Below, in pieces: positions 17,578-26,435 of a stretch of 44,082 bases of DNA. Position numbers and translations under genes: made by a program. The notes under the pieces were generated by a model. The model saw only the letters and a program-made list of their open reading frames with translations. It made no database searches and was not told the DNA's origin. This stretch comes from a virus: positions 1 to 44,082 of IMG/VR virus record IMGVR_UViG_3300045141_000196. One strand, 5' to 3'. How positions within the stretch are numbered: the first letter of the stretch is position 1; each line of letters begins with the position of its first letter.

Positions 17578-18423
17578 ATGAGATTTGAACTTTCCGGAAG
17601 TATAAGTCGTGCAGAACCACATACTGAGAATCTTAAACCTGGAAATTTCATTCCTGCAGATTGGATTGATCTAGGTTATACCAATTTCGACGTGATTTGT
17701 ATTGGTGGAGGTGGAGGAAGAGGTGGCGGTGTTGATACCCAAAATACAGGAACACTCATTCGAACATATGGCGGTGAAGGCGGTGGAGGAGGCTATCACC
17801 GTGTTCAAGGTCTTCTCTCGCAGCTTCCAGCTAATGTCCCGGTCGTTGTTGGTGCAGCTGGAGCGCCTGGAACAGATCAAGTCAGCAATCCCGCTCTTAC
17901 CACTGATGGCGGTAATGGTGGATATTCTTCATTCAACACAGCCCTCTGTGCTGCTTCCGGTGGTATGGGCGGAAAGAGAGCTCAAGCCGCCACTCAGATC
18001 GCTGCAACTTTAGCGGATGGTGGTCAAGGTGGAATAGGTAATCGTACTGCTGTAGGAGGTGGTGGTCTCGGAGGACACTGTGGAGATCCTGATGACGATC
18101 CATCTACCAGTACAGATGGAGAAGACGGCCCCATTATCGACGATATTGGTCACGGCGGAGGCGGTGGAGCAGGAGGAATTGCAGCATACACCGGAGTTTC
18201 GTACCTTGAAGCTACCGCCGGAGGTCGTGGATCATATAATCCAGATGACGTGTTGGTCGCTGGAGATGGAGAAGACCCACAAGAGGATCCAGGATCTGGA
18301 GTCGATGCTATTAAGCCAGGAAGAGGCGGTGGTGGTACGGCTTCTCCCTTGAATGGATTGCCTTACAATTATGGTCGAGCTGGTGTTCCAGGCGCGGTTG
18401 TCATTTATCTCTCTGCGAAGTAA
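17578..18423 (+). CDS. Glycine-rich adhesin-like protein
   Basis: The 281-aa product has a short N-terminal domain and then a Gly-rich domain beginning FDVICIGGGGGRGGG and closing GVPGAVVIYLSAK. Poly-Gly runs recur between (GGEGGGGGYH, GHGGGGGAGG, GRGGGG). Such domains with a strand before and after the Gly loops occur in phage fibre tips, where polyglycine helices present variable receptor-binding loops. Receptor binding is inferred. The ribosome site is weak (GGATTTCCG), so it may depend on upstream translation. Confidence 0.65.
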   Translation: MRFELSGSISRAEPHTENLKPGNFIPADWIDLGYTNFDVICIGGGGGRGGGVDTQNTGTLIRTYGGEGGGGGYHRVQGLLSQLPANVPVVVGAAGAPGTDQVSNPALTTDGGNGGYSSFNTALCAASGGMGGKRAQAATQIAATLADGGQGGIGNRTAVGGGGLGGHCGDPDDDPSTSTDGEDGPIIDDIGHGGGGGAGGIAAYTGVSYLEATAGGRGSYNPDDVLVAGDGEDPQEDPGSGVDAIKPGRGGGGTASPLNGLPYNYGRAGVPGAVVIYLSAK

Positions 18424-18425
18424 TT

Positions 18426-18803
18426 ATGATTAATTTTACTCAGACAGGTGATTTCAATAACACTGAGGCATATTTGTCACGATTATCAAAAGGAGATCTG
18501 TCTCAGGTGTTGAGTAAGTACGGAACCGTTGGTGTTAATGCTTTATCCAATGCTACGCCAACAGATTCTGGCTTGACATCGGAGTCATGGTATTACACAA
18601 TCGAGTCTCGGCCTGGATATTACTCGATTCGTTGGCACAATAGCAACGTACATAACGGTATACCTATTGCAGTCTTGATTCAGTACGGGCATGGTACTAG
18701 AAATGGCGGCTATGTACAGGGTCGAGACTATATTATGCCTGCGATGCGACCTATATTTGATCAGATAGCATCCGAAGCATGGAAGGAGGTGACCAGGATT
18801 TAA
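18426..18803 (+). CDS. HK97 gp10-like tail/head-tail protein
   Basis: The 125-aa protein has ALSNATPTDSGLTSESWYY, a PIAVLIQYGHGTRNGGYVQG core and FDQIASEAWKEVTRI, the recognisable pattern of HK97 gp10-like proteins. These normally sit between the head-tail joining and tail terminator genes. Here it is about 5 kb later, directly before the tape measure. Its last base overlaps the next start (TAATG). Confidence 0.75.
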   Translation: MINFTQTGDFNNTEAYLSRLSKGDLSQVLSKYGTVGVNALSNATPTDSGLTSESWYYTIESRPGYYSIRWHNSNVHNGIPIAVLIQYGHGTRNGGYVQGRDYIMPAMRPIFDQIASEAWKEVTRI

Positions 18804-21800
18804 TGGCGACTATCGATGACAAAGTCGTTGCTATGAGTTTCGAGAATAGTAAATTCGAATCGGGTGTTAAACAAAGTATTTCCTCGATCGATAAACTTAA
18901 AGCAGCGCTTAAATTTGATGGTGCGACCAAAGGTTTAGAAAATATTGATAGAGCTACTCAAGGTGTTCAGACTGGTCTTCTTTCCAAGATTGGCAACGCT
19001 CTCGATTCCATCATTCCAAAGTTTGATGCACTTAGATTAGTTGCAATTGGCGTGATGTCACAGATTGCTACTAAGGCTATAACAGCAGGTGCATCATTAG
19101 TCAAATCACTCACTCTGGATCCAATTATTCAGGGATTTCATGAGTATACGACGAATCTAAATGCTGTCCAGACGATCATGGCCAATACCCAGGCCGCGGG
19201 TACTACGCTTAAGCAAGTCAATGCAGCTCTGAATCAGCTGAACCATTATTCAGACAAGACAATTTATAACTTCAGCGAGATGGCTCGAAACATCGGTACC
19301 TTTACGGCGGCTGGTGTAGATCTCAAAACAGCAACTGAGGCAATCAAGGGTATCGCTAACCTGGCTGCACTTTCTGGCTCAAATGCGGATCAAGCCTCGA
19401 CGGCAATGTATCAGTTGTCACAGGCTATTGCTGCTGGTCAGGTCCATTTGCAGGACTGGAACTCGGTCGTCAACGCTGGCATGGGTGGTACGGTTTTCCA
19501 GCGTGCACTTGCAGAGACAGCTGTAGCTCTAGGTACGATTGATGGAAAGACTGTAAAGCTCACTGGCAAGATGAAGAATGTCTCAATTGCCGGAGAAGCT
19601 TTCCGTCAGTCACTTACACCTAAACCAGGCGAGAAGTCGTGGCTCACATCCAAGGTCCTGACGACTACACTTTCGGAATTTACGGGCGATCTGACAGACG
19701 CTCAGCTTAAAGCTAAGGGATTCAACGAAGAACAGATCAAGGCTATCCAGCAAACGGCCAAAACAGCTATGCACGCAGCTACTCAGGTTAAGACGCTAGG
19801 ACAGCTCTTAGATACAACGAAAGAAGCCATAGGATCTGGCTGGGCTCAGACCTGGCAGCTCGTCTTTGGTGATTTCAATCAGGCCAGGACGCTCTTCACC
19901 GGAGTCTCCAACGCCATTAATGGATTCATCAGTACGTCGTCCAAAGCCAGAAACAGAGTACTAAAAGATTGGGCGGCACTAGGCGGCCGAACAGCCTTGA
20001 TCAAATCAATCGGAAACATCTTTAAAACATTGGGCGAAATCATGAAGCCCATTAAGGATGCTTTCCATGACATCTTCCCACCGGTAACAGGGAAGACTCT
20101 CGCAACTCTAACCAAGAGATTCGAAGCGTTTACCAAGTCGCTCAAGCCTAGTAAGGAAGTTATCGACGGTTTACATCGAACGTTCCGAGGGTTCTTTGCA
20201 ATTCTGGACATTGGTAAACAGATTCTTGGTGGAATCTTCGATGTGTTCAAGCGAGTCTTTAGTGCAATCGCAGCTGGTACCGGAAGTTTCCTTGGTATTA
20301 CAGGTAGTATCGGCGACTTCTTTGTCAAAATAGACATAGCATTGAAGAAAGGTAAAGGTCTCGAGAATTTCTTCAATGGGCTTGGCGATTGGTTAATTGC
20401 ACCCGTCAAAATGATAGAAAAGCTTAAGGATGCTTTAGCGCATGTATTTGACGGATTTTCCTCCGGGGGTCCTGCCGGACAAACAAGCAGTATTCTCGGA
20501 AAAATTGGCACAGCCTTTGGCAATTTGCTCGAAGCATTCTCACATTCGGACAAAATTATTAATCATGTGATCGATGCTTTCAGTCAGTTTGCTCAAGCGA
20601 TTGGTCCATCGATCGTCAAGGCATTCCAGAACATTAACTTTGAAGCAATTCTTGCTGTGATTCGAACGGGACTGCTTGGTGGTCTAGTCATTATGTTTAA
20701 GCAGTTCCTTGGTAGCGGTAGTCTCTTGCAACAGCTTGGACTCGGTGGCCTTGGTGGTGGAATTATCGACAAATTTACCGCACCGTTTAGTACTCTTACG
20801 GGTACTTTGAAAGACATGCAAACTCAGATCAAGGCCAAGACACTTCGAGAGATTGCTATTGCAGTTGCACTTCTGGCCGCTTCGGTTCTGATACTTTCAT
20901 TGATCAACCCGAAGAAGCTGAGTTCTTCTCTAGGAGCAATGACTGTTGCATTTGGTGAGCTTCTTGGTGGTATGGCCATCTTGACTGCTGTCACTAAGAC
21001 GGCCGGGTTCATCAAGCTGCCAGTTATTGCTTCATCGTTGATCTTGTTGGCTGGAGCTATCGTCATCCTTACGACAGCCGTGGCAATTCTTGCTCAGCTT
21101 GATTGGAATCAATTGACGAAGGGTCTTACTGGCGTCGGCGTGCTTCTGGGTCTTATTTCCGTAGCGGCTATTCCACTTTCAGCAAATTCAGCCGGAATGA
21201 TTAAGGCCGGGGTTGGCATTACCGCAATTGCCGTAGCTTTGCTGATTCTTTCCGAAGCAGTTAAGCGATTTGCCCAGATGAGTTGGGGCGAAATGGCTCA
21301 AGGCCTGATTGGTGTAGGTATTGGTCTTGCAGTCTTGATTGCTGCCATGAAGTTTATGCCTGCTGGTGGCATGGTTGCCGCCGGTGTCGGTCTGATTGCT
21401 ATGTCGGTTGGACTTGATCTTCTAGCAGGTGTAGTTACCAAGTTTGGTAACATGGATTGGACCGTAATGGGCAAGGGTATGCTTGGTATCGGTGCAGCTC
21501 TTGTTGTTATCGCTGGTGCTATGCGACTCATGCCTGGAAATATGCTTGTTACTGCAGCTGGACTCCTGATAGTTTCATTCGCATTGAGTAAGATTTCAGA
21601 TGTCATCAAGGGCTTTGGTGGCATGTCTATAAGTGAGATAGCAAAGGGTTTGGGTACTCTTGCTGGAGCTTTGATCATCCTAGGTGTGGCTTTGTATGCG
21701 ATGTCGGGAACTCTAGCTGGTTCTGCGGCGTTGGTAGTTGCTGCATACGGCGTATCCGTCCTTGCTGGAGCTCTCAAAACACTGGGGAGTATGTCTTGGC

Positions 21801-23347
21801 AACAGATCGTCACGAGTTTGGTAGCACTAGCAGCGGCATTTGTCATTCTCGGTGTCGCTGGGGCTCTAATCACGCCCGCTATTCCTGGTCTACTTGGTCT
21901 TGGCGCTGCCATGCTATTGATAGGCGCAGGACTAGCCCTAGCCGGAGTAGGCATATCTCTAATTGCAGCTGGGCTTAGCGCTCTGATTGTAGCTCTACCA
22001 ACGGGCGTAGGTATTATGATAGCTGCGCTTTCTGAGCTCTTGAAGGGGCTCATCGACAATGCAAAGCTCTTGATTCTCGGTGTGCTCGAGATTGCCGATC
22101 AGTTGGCTAAAACCGCTCCAAGATTTGTAGATGCATTTGTCAAGATTCTCAACAGTGTTGTTGATGGACTTAATAAGCTTACACCTAAGTTTGAAGAGCT
22201 AATGCAAGTTCTGATAGATGCAATGTTGAAACTCCTGGACGATAATGAAGATAATATCATCAATGCGGGCATCAACTTTGTTCTGGCGTTCCTCAAGGGA
22301 ATTAACGATAATGTTTCCAAACTTGTCGACGCCGGTATAAAGATTGTCACTACTTTCTTGAGCAGCATAGCCGACCATGCGGGTGAGATTGCTGCTGCTG
22401 GTTTGAATATTATCGTTAAGATCGTAGAAGGAATAGCTAATAACGTTGGGAAACTGGTATCAGCTGGTGCTGATATTATCGTTAAGTTTATCAAGGGTAT
22501 TGGCAATTCCTATAACAAGGTTATTCAAGCTGGTGCAGACGCCATCTCGAGGTTTATTACAGGTGTAGAGAATTCTGCGGAGAAGATAATTAGAGCAGGT
22601 GTTGCCGCCGCAACAAAGTTTATGAATGCGATGTCCAACCAGATTCCTAGAATGGCCAATAACGCTGCTACTGCATTTATTCATCTGTTGAATAACATGT
22701 CAGATGTTATTGAGAAACGACAGCCTGAAGTAATGATTGCAATGGCCGGAGTTGGGGCAGCAATTATCAAGGGAACTGTCAAGGGAATCGAAGGTGGTCA
22801 ACAAGAGATTCTGAATGCTATCATGGATTTAATTCCAGGGCCCATTAAGAGTGTCGCTAAGAAGGTACTAGGCATTGCCTCACCGTCTAAGTTGACTATG
22901 GGTTATGGTAAGGCTATTGCGGATGGATTCATAATTGGTATGCGTCAAGGTATGGCGGAGTCAGAACAAACTGCTGCCGACCTTGGTACTCAAGCAATGA
23001 ATTCAATGCAAAGATCTATTCAGAACATTTCTAGCATGGTAAGTGCTGAGATGGATAAGAATAATCTCATACTTACACCAATTCTAGATCTAACGCAAGT
23101 TCGAAGCCAAGCTCAGGAGTTGTCGAAACTAACTACGGTTGCTCCAATTACTGCGGCTGTTTCTCTGAAACAAGCTTCGAATATTTCTCCAATAACGCCC
23201 GATGCACAAACTGTTGCAGCTTTGGGCGGGTCTGCGGTTCATTTCGAACAGAATAACTACTCCCCCAAGGCTTTGACCGAGGTTGAGATTTATCGACAAA
23301 CAAGGAATCAGCTATCTCAGCTCAAAACATCTCTCGCCATTAACTAA
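18803..23347 (+). CDS. Tape measure protein
   Basis: This 1514-aa protein is the longest of the tail genes, with a helical N-terminus, a hydrophobic centre and a C-terminal GIASPSKL segment common in tape measures. About five repeats of roughly 57-60 residues begin at M/L-D/S-x motifs near 767, 827, 885, 942 and 998. Six 22-residue repeats starting with AG span about 1155-1286. Length sets tail length; by the usual 0.15 nm per residue it predicts about 225 nm. I chose ATG 18803, which has GGAAGGAGGT upstream, over ATG 18779 inside the preceding gene. Confidence 0.93.
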   Translation: MATIDDKVVAMSFENSKFESGVKQSISSIDKLKAALKFDGATKGLENIDRATQGVQTGLLSKIGNALDSIIPKFDALRLVAIGVMSQIATKAITAGASLVKSLTLDPIIQGFHEYTTNLNAVQTIMANTQAAGTTLKQVNAALNQLNHYSDKTIYNFSEMARNIGTFTAAGVDLKTATEAIKGIANLAALSGSNADQASTAMYQLSQAIAAGQVHLQDWNSVVNAGMGGTVFQRALAETAVALGTIDGKTVKLTGKMKNVSIAGEAFRQSLTPKPGEKSWLTSKVLTTTLSEFTGDLTDAQLKAKGFNEEQIKAIQQTAKTAMHAATQVKTLGQLLDTTKEAIGSGWAQTWQLVFGDFNQARTLFTGVSNAINGFISTSSKARNRVLKDWAALGGRTALIKSIGNIFKTLGEIMKPIKDAFHDIFPPVTGKTLATLTKRFEAFTKSLKPSKEVIDGLHRTFRGFFAILDIGKQILGGIFDVFKRVFSAIAAGTGSFLGITGSIGDFFVKIDIALKKGKGLENFFNGLGDWLIAPVKMIEKLKDALAHVFDGFSSGGPAGQTSSILGKIGTAFGNLLEAFSHSDKIINHVIDAFSQFAQAIGPSIVKAFQNINFEAILAVIRTGLLGGLVIMFKQFLGSGSLLQQLGLGGLGGGIIDKFTAPFSTLTGTLKDMQTQIKAKTLREIAIAVALLAASVLILSLINPKKLSSSLGAMTVAFGELLGGMAILTAVTKTAGFIKLPVIASSLILLAGAIVILTTAVAILAQLDWNQLTKGLTGVGVLLGLISVAAIPLSANSAGMIKAGVGITAIAVALLILSEAVKRFAQMSWGEMAQGLIGVGIGLAVLIAAMKFMPAGGMVAAGVGLIAMSVGLDLLAGVVTKFGNMDWTVMGKGMLGIGAALVVIAGAMRLMPGNMLVTAAGLLIVSFALSKISDVIKGFGGMSISEIAKGLGTLAGALIILGVALYAMSGTLAGSAALVVAAYGVSVLAGALKTLGSMSWQQIVTSLVALAAAFVILGVAGALITPAIPGLLGLGAAMLLIGAGLALAGVGISLIAAGLSALIVALPTGVGIMIAALSELLKGLIDNAKLLILGVLEIADQLAKTAPRFVDAFVKILNSVVDGLNKLTPKFEELMQVLIDAMLKLLDDNEDNIINAGINFVLAFLKGINDNVSKLVDAGIKIVTTFLSSIADHAGEIAAAGLNIIVKIVEGIANNVGKLVSAGADIIVKFIKGIGNSYNKVIQAGADAISRFITGVENSAEKIIRAGVAAATKFMNAMSNQIPRMANNAATAFIHLLNNMSDVIEKRQPEVMIAMAGVGAAIIKGTVKGIEGGQQEILNAIMDLIPGPIKSVAKKVLGIASPSKLTMGYGKAIADGFIIGMRQGMAESEQTAADLGTQAMNSMQRSIQNISSMVSAEMDKNNLILTPILDLTQVRSQAQELSKLTTVAPITAAVSLKQASNISPITPDAQTVAALGGSAVHFEQNNYSPKALTEVEIYRQTRNQLSQLKTSLAIN

Positions 23348-23357
23348 ACATTGCTAG

Positions 23358-23377
23358 GGGCCCCCTTCGGGGGGTCC
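23358..23377 (+). terminator. UUCG hairpin between tape measure and distal tail genes
   Basis: GGGCCCCC pairs with GGGGGTCC around a TTCG loop, one G-U pair included. No T-run follows; the ribosome site of the next gene begins two bases later. A strong UUCG stem here is more likely an mRNA stability or partial attenuation element than a full terminator. Confidence 0.55.
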
Positions 23378-23392
23378 AAGGAGGTTCGAGCT

Positions 23393-24247
23393 GTGCTAAC
23401 TGAAGTTAAAGCGTATAGTTCATTGCAAACAGCTCCGCCCCTATATTTGGTTGAGAATGGTAGAGCTGAGAACGACTTGATTCAAATTCGCAACATCGAT
23501 GGGTTGGATCCAGTTATAGCATCAGTCGGTACAACACCATATGGTGCTTCCGATGGAGAAGCCTATACTGGTAGTAGTGTGTTGAGTCGGAACATCGTCC
23601 TTACACTACATCCAAATCCAGATTGGACTAACTATTCACCCGAAGCTCTTCGTAGACTTCTATATTCATACTTCATGCCAAAGCAGTTGATACGATTAGC
23701 ATTTATTAGCGATGACATGCAGGATGTGGATATTCGAGGCGTAGTGGAGAGTTTTGCAGCCAATCAGTTCAGTAAAGATCCAGAATACCTCGCCTCGATC
23801 ATTTGTCCTGATCCATATTTCAGCGCAACGGCACCCATAATTCTTACCGGGAATGCTGGCGATCCTGATTTAGATATTGAGTATGGTGGAAGTGTTCCTG
23901 GCGGAATTCAAGTCGAAGTCGATTGGAGTTCAGGGACTAATCCTACGACAATCTCAATTGAAATCGGAAATCCAGATCTTTCAAGTTTTGAAATAGATGC
24001 GCCCAATATTGTAAGTGCGAACAATTATTTTCGAATGAGTTCGGTTCCCAGAAGTAAGTACGTCGAGACGGTTTACACGAGTGGAGCTAATAAGGGAAAG
24101 ATTATTAGTCTTCTATCTAATGTAACTGTTCAAGAAGGTTCTACGTGGCCAATGCTTCAACCCGGTACGAATTCCTTTGCGGTTGTTACAGATCATGGTG
24201 TACAAGGTTGGAAGCTCGCATATTTCGAAAAGTATGGTGGGCTCTAA
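23393..24247 (+). CDS. Distal tail protein (Dit-like)
   Basis: The 284-aa protein starts at GTG 23393, preceded by AAGGAGG. The frame is open upstream, but that part is the hairpin. It has an N-terminal half with NPDWTNYSPEALRRLLY, a DIRGVVESFAANQFSKD core and CPDPYFSA, then a beta-rich C-terminal domain, as in distal tail proteins of siphophages. Dit forms the ring at the tail end on which the hub and fibres are built. Order after the tape measure supports it. Confidence 0.8.
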   Translation: MLTEVKAYSSLQTAPPLYLVENGRAENDLIQIRNIDGLDPVIASVGTTPYGASDGEAYTGSSVLSRNIVLTLHPNPDWTNYSPEALRRLLYSYFMPKQLIRLAFISDDMQDVDIRGVVESFAANQFSKDPEYLASIICPDPYFSATAPIILTGNAGDPDLDIEYGGSVPGGIQVEVDWSSGTNPTTISIEIGNPDLSSFEIDAPNIVSANNYFRMSSVPRSKYVETVYTSGANKGKIISLLSNVTVQEGSTWPMLQPGTNSFAVVTDHGVQGWKLAYFEKYGGL

Positions 24248-25458
24248 TGGATCTGTATACTTTGGACCGATCGTATATTCGGCAAGATCTTATTGAGGAA
24301 TTCGATTCGCTCATTTGGACAGAGCGATATTACGGCGATAGTGAATGTGAAGTAGTGGTTCCTTTACAGAGAGATTTGATTCTTAAATTGCAAGAGGGCA
24401 CATTCCTCTCCATTGATCAAAGTAACGAACCGATGATTGTTGAGACTTTCAATATTACCCCCGAGGGTAAGATAAAAGTTATTGGTATTTCGGTTTTATC
24501 TTGGCTTAATAATCGATTTGTTCGTAATAGCGTTGATCACAGGAAAACACAATGGAAAATTACGAGTCAACATCCGGGCGAAATATTGTGGACGATCGTC
24601 AAGCAAATGTGTACTGCTAATAGCTCTATTATAGGTACGAATAAAATGGGTCTTGGTAGTGCAGCCAGAGAAAACGAATTGATAATTCCTGGGTTAAAAC
24701 TTGACGCTCAGGATACATCGGGTAAGAAAATCAAGAAGACTTTAGTTCCATTTGGACCTGTATATAATGCTTTGCGTCCAATTGCTGAACAGTATAATAT
24801 CGGAATGCAAATTTGGCTGAAAGACGATGAGACTCTTAGATTTCGAAGTTACGCAGGATTGAATCGTACAAGTAATCAAACAAAAAACGATATAATTCGA
24901 TTTTCATCAACAATGGATTCTTTAGCCAAAGTCGGGGAAATTCGATCTAGAGCAGATTTCACAACGTTGATATATTCGTACGCGTCAAGTCTTGAGAAAA
25001 TTGATACCGCGGATAATAATAGCGATCCCGACACATGGCTGCAGCAAGATAACAAACCTGGAATTGCCCGTCGAACACCGCAAGTAGGGAAGTATACCGG
25101 GTTTGATTTGCGCGCCAGATTGCTATTATGCGATGATATTAAGATTAAAAACGATCTTGATGAAGAAGACAAAAATGGTCCCGAAGACACGGTGCCGCTA
25201 AAGCGAGCAGAGCTCCTGGATGTTCTAGATAATCGAGCAAATAAAGAATTGAAGCAGCATCTGTACGTACGGACTGTAGATGGTGAAGTTGCTCCTACAA
25301 ATCTATTTCAATATGGAAAAGATTATGCTCTGGGTGATGTTATTGAGGTACAAGGAAACACCGATCTTGTTGAAAGATCTCGAGTTACGGAATACATTCG
25401 TTCCCAAGACTCGAATGGTGAACAGGCATATCCTACGGTCGTAGCACTTGATCCCTAG
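24247..25458 (+). CDS. Tail-tip hub protein (ReqiPepy6 Gp37-like)
   Basis: The 403-aa protein begins MDLYTLDRSYIRQDLIEEF and continues SLIWTERYYGDSECEVVVP, the signature of Gp37-like siphovirus tail proteins. These are related to the baseplate hub (gp27-like) fold. A C-terminal NLFQYGKDYALGDVIEVQ also fits that family. It probably forms the tail-tip channel. ATG 24247 shares a base with the previous stop (TAATG); an earlier ATG at 24145 lies inside the Dit gene. Confidence 0.85.
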   Translation: MDLYTLDRSYIRQDLIEEFDSLIWTERYYGDSECEVVVPLQRDLILKLQEGTFLSIDQSNEPMIVETFNITPEGKIKVIGISVLSWLNNRFVRNSVDHRKTQWKITSQHPGEILWTIVKQMCTANSSIIGTNKMGLGSAARENELIIPGLKLDAQDTSGKKIKKTLVPFGPVYNALRPIAEQYNIGMQIWLKDDETLRFRSYAGLNRTSNQTKNDIIRFSSTMDSLAKVGEIRSRADFTTLIYSYASSLEKIDTADNNSDPDTWLQQDNKPGIARRTPQVGKYTGFDLRARLLLCDDIKIKNDLDEEDKNGPEDTVPLKRAELLDVLDNRANKELKQHLYVRTVDGEVAPTNLFQYGKDYALGDVIEVQGNTDLVERSRVTEYIRSQDSNGEQAYPTVVALDP

Positions 25459-25465
25459 GAGTATA

Positions 25466-25690
25466 ATGCAATTACTTCTGTATTTCGGAATATTTTGGGG
25501 AGGTTTATTTGTAGGATATATGCTGCATCATTGGTTAATCTCCATAAAATCGTACGATGGCACTATGCGTGTAATCCTAGAAGAAGAAAAGACAGTATAT
25601 TCACTTGAACTTGCCGAGGATCCGATTGAACTTGCACATAGACCCCTGGTTATATTTAAGGTTGAGACGGTAGATTCCGATCGCGAGTGA
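25466..25690 (+). CDS. Small membrane protein with cytoplasmic domain
   Basis: The 74-aa product has one N-terminal transmembrane helix (about residues 3-25) and a small beta domain (YDGTMRVILEEEKTVYSLEL, PLVIFKVE). I recall similar short proteins in Gram-positive phages, function unknown. ATG 25466 has TAGGAG upstream; the frame extends 18 bases up without a ribosome site. Confidence 0.6.
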   Translation: MQLLLYFGIFWGGLFVGYMLHHWLISIKSYDGTMRVILEEEKTVYSLELAEDPIELAHRPLVIFKVETVDSDRE

Positions 25691-25705
25691 AACTTTGCTT
25701 ATAAT
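25681..25705 (+). promoter_or_regulatory. Phage promoter element P1
   Basis: TCGC at 25681 and TATAAT at 25700-25705 are separated by exactly 15 nt, as in four other intergenic sites of this window. GA follows TATAAT. The gene at 25729, with its own ribosome site, starts about 17 nt beyond the expected start point. No sigma70-type TTGACA lies at the usual distance. Confidence 0.6.
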
Positions 25706-25728
25706 GAGGAATCTATCTAAGGAGCAAC

Positions 25729-26001
25729 ATGTCGTATTTGTTCAGTCCGCTTGAAAAAGCTGTGAACAGAGCGCTTCACCAGTTGGATTATCTTGATACT
25801 GGTTCTGAAGAGTATGCTCGAACGATGGATTCATTGGTCAAGCTACACAAAATGAAGGAAGAAGAAAAGCCTTCATCCGTGAGCAAAGATACAATGGCCA
25901 TCATTGGAGCAAATCTCCTCGGAATCATTCTGATAATCTCGCATGAACGCGTGAATGTTATCACGTCGAAAGCATTCGGACTGTTACTAAGACCGAAATG
26001 A
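25729..26001 (+). CDS. Small protein with C-terminal membrane segment
   Basis: The 90-aa product has an N-terminal helical domain (SPLEKAVNRALHQLDYLDTG) and a hydrophobic segment (about residues 55-70, NLLGIILIIS). I recall similar proteins after tail genes in Gram-positive phages, role unknown. Its own promoter (P1) precedes it and a strong terminator follows, so it can be a separate unit as well as the end of the virion operon. AAGGAG lies upstream of ATG 25729. Confidence 0.65.
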   Translation: MSYLFSPLEKAVNRALHQLDYLDTGSEEYARTMDSLVKLHKMKEEEKPSSVSKDTMAIIGANLLGIILIISHERVNVITSKAFGLLLRPK

Positions 26002-26020
26002 ACTCAGAAGAAGAATTCTA

Positions 26021-26052
26021 AAGGGGGTCCCTACGGGGACCTTCTTTTTTTT
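26021..26052 (+). terminator. Strong intrinsic terminator, end of virion operon
   Basis: GGTCCC pairs with GGGACC around TACG, extended by weaker pairs, and is followed by eight T (26045-26052). It lies 20 bases after the last gene of the long virion operon and is the clearest terminator of the window. Confidence 0.88.
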
Positions 26053-26092
26053 CGATCTTAAAAAATCCCCGGGGGGAAAATTTCCTATAGGG

Positions 26093-26117
26093 TCGCAGAT
26101 ATTACATCGCATATAAT
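26093..26117 (+). promoter_or_regulatory. Phage promoter element P2
   Basis: TCGCAG at 26093 and TATAAT at 26112-26117 have the same 15-nt spacing after TCGC as P1, and GA follows. It lies downstream of the strong terminator and upstream of the 29-aa membrane peptide gene. Confidence 0.7.
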
Positions 26118-26147
26118 GAAATGTACTATATCTATAAAGGAGTAATT

Positions 26148-26237
26148 ATGCTCAAATTCATCGGAAACTTCATCATGACGGTCCTCTTTGGACCGCTCTG
26201 GTTGACAGTGATGATAGTTAAAGCAATTAAGAACTAG
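26148..26237 (+). CDS. 29-aa membrane micropeptide
   Basis: ATG 26148 follows AAAGGAG and encodes a hydrophobic peptide (FIMTVLFGPLWLTVMIV) with a basic KAIKN end. It has its own promoter element (P2) and terminator, so it is a monocistronic unit. This arrangement makes a real, strongly expressed peptide likely. Function unknown. Confidence 0.6.
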   Translation: MLKFIGNFIMTVLFGPLWLTVMIVKAIKN

Positions 26238-26265
26238 CCTCACAGGAAAGCACATATTCGAAAGG

Positions 26266-26294
26266 AGAGAGTTCTAACAAGGATTCTCTTTTTT
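26266..26294 (+). terminator. Intrinsic terminator after the 29-aa peptide gene
   Basis: AGAGA pairs with TCTCT around a 14-base loop, followed by TTTTT to 26294. The stem is short but sits directly between the peptide gene and promoter P3. Confidence 0.6.
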
Positions 26295-26300
26295 CGCAAT

Positions 26301-26325
26301 TCGCAGAAAAAACACATACTATAAT
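26301..26325 (+). promoter_or_regulatory. Phage promoter element P3
   Basis: TCGCAG at 26301 and TATAAT at 26320-26325, 15-nt spacing. From AATTCGCA through the A-rich spacer it closely matches P4 at 29883. No protein gene starts behind it; a structured, terminated RNA does. Confidence 0.7.
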
Positions 26326-26331
26326 GAGAAG

Positions 26332-26423
26332 AACCCTATGGTATCTTAGGCAGTAATGTCTAAGACTAATCGCGTCATAGGTATAAGAGTCCGAGCTACA
26401 CCAGTGGCCTCTTCTCATTTTTT
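26332..26423 (+). ncRNA. Candidate structured small RNA with intrinsic terminator
   Basis: The expected transcript of P3 holds a nested hairpin: CCTATG (26335) with CATAGG (26376), enclosing TCTTAG (26344) with CTAAGA (26360). A terminator stem follows (AAGAG 26385 with CTCTT 26409), then T6 from 26418. No ORF with a ribosome site lies within. TGAGAAGA at 26325 also matches TCTTCTCA at 26410, but the first arm overlaps the -10 box. It is not a tRNA: no T-loop or CCA. Confidence 0.55.
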
Positions 26424-26435
26424 CTTTTCGAGAAT

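Noticed and set aside
21298-22059. 253-codon open frame on the minus strand
   Set aside because: It lies wholly inside the tape-measure gene opposite its hydrophobic repeats, without a start signal or recognisable domain.
23358-23377. Terminator ending the operon after the tape measure
   Set aside because: Strong UUCG hairpin but no T-run, and essential tail genes follow directly with a ribosome site adjacent.
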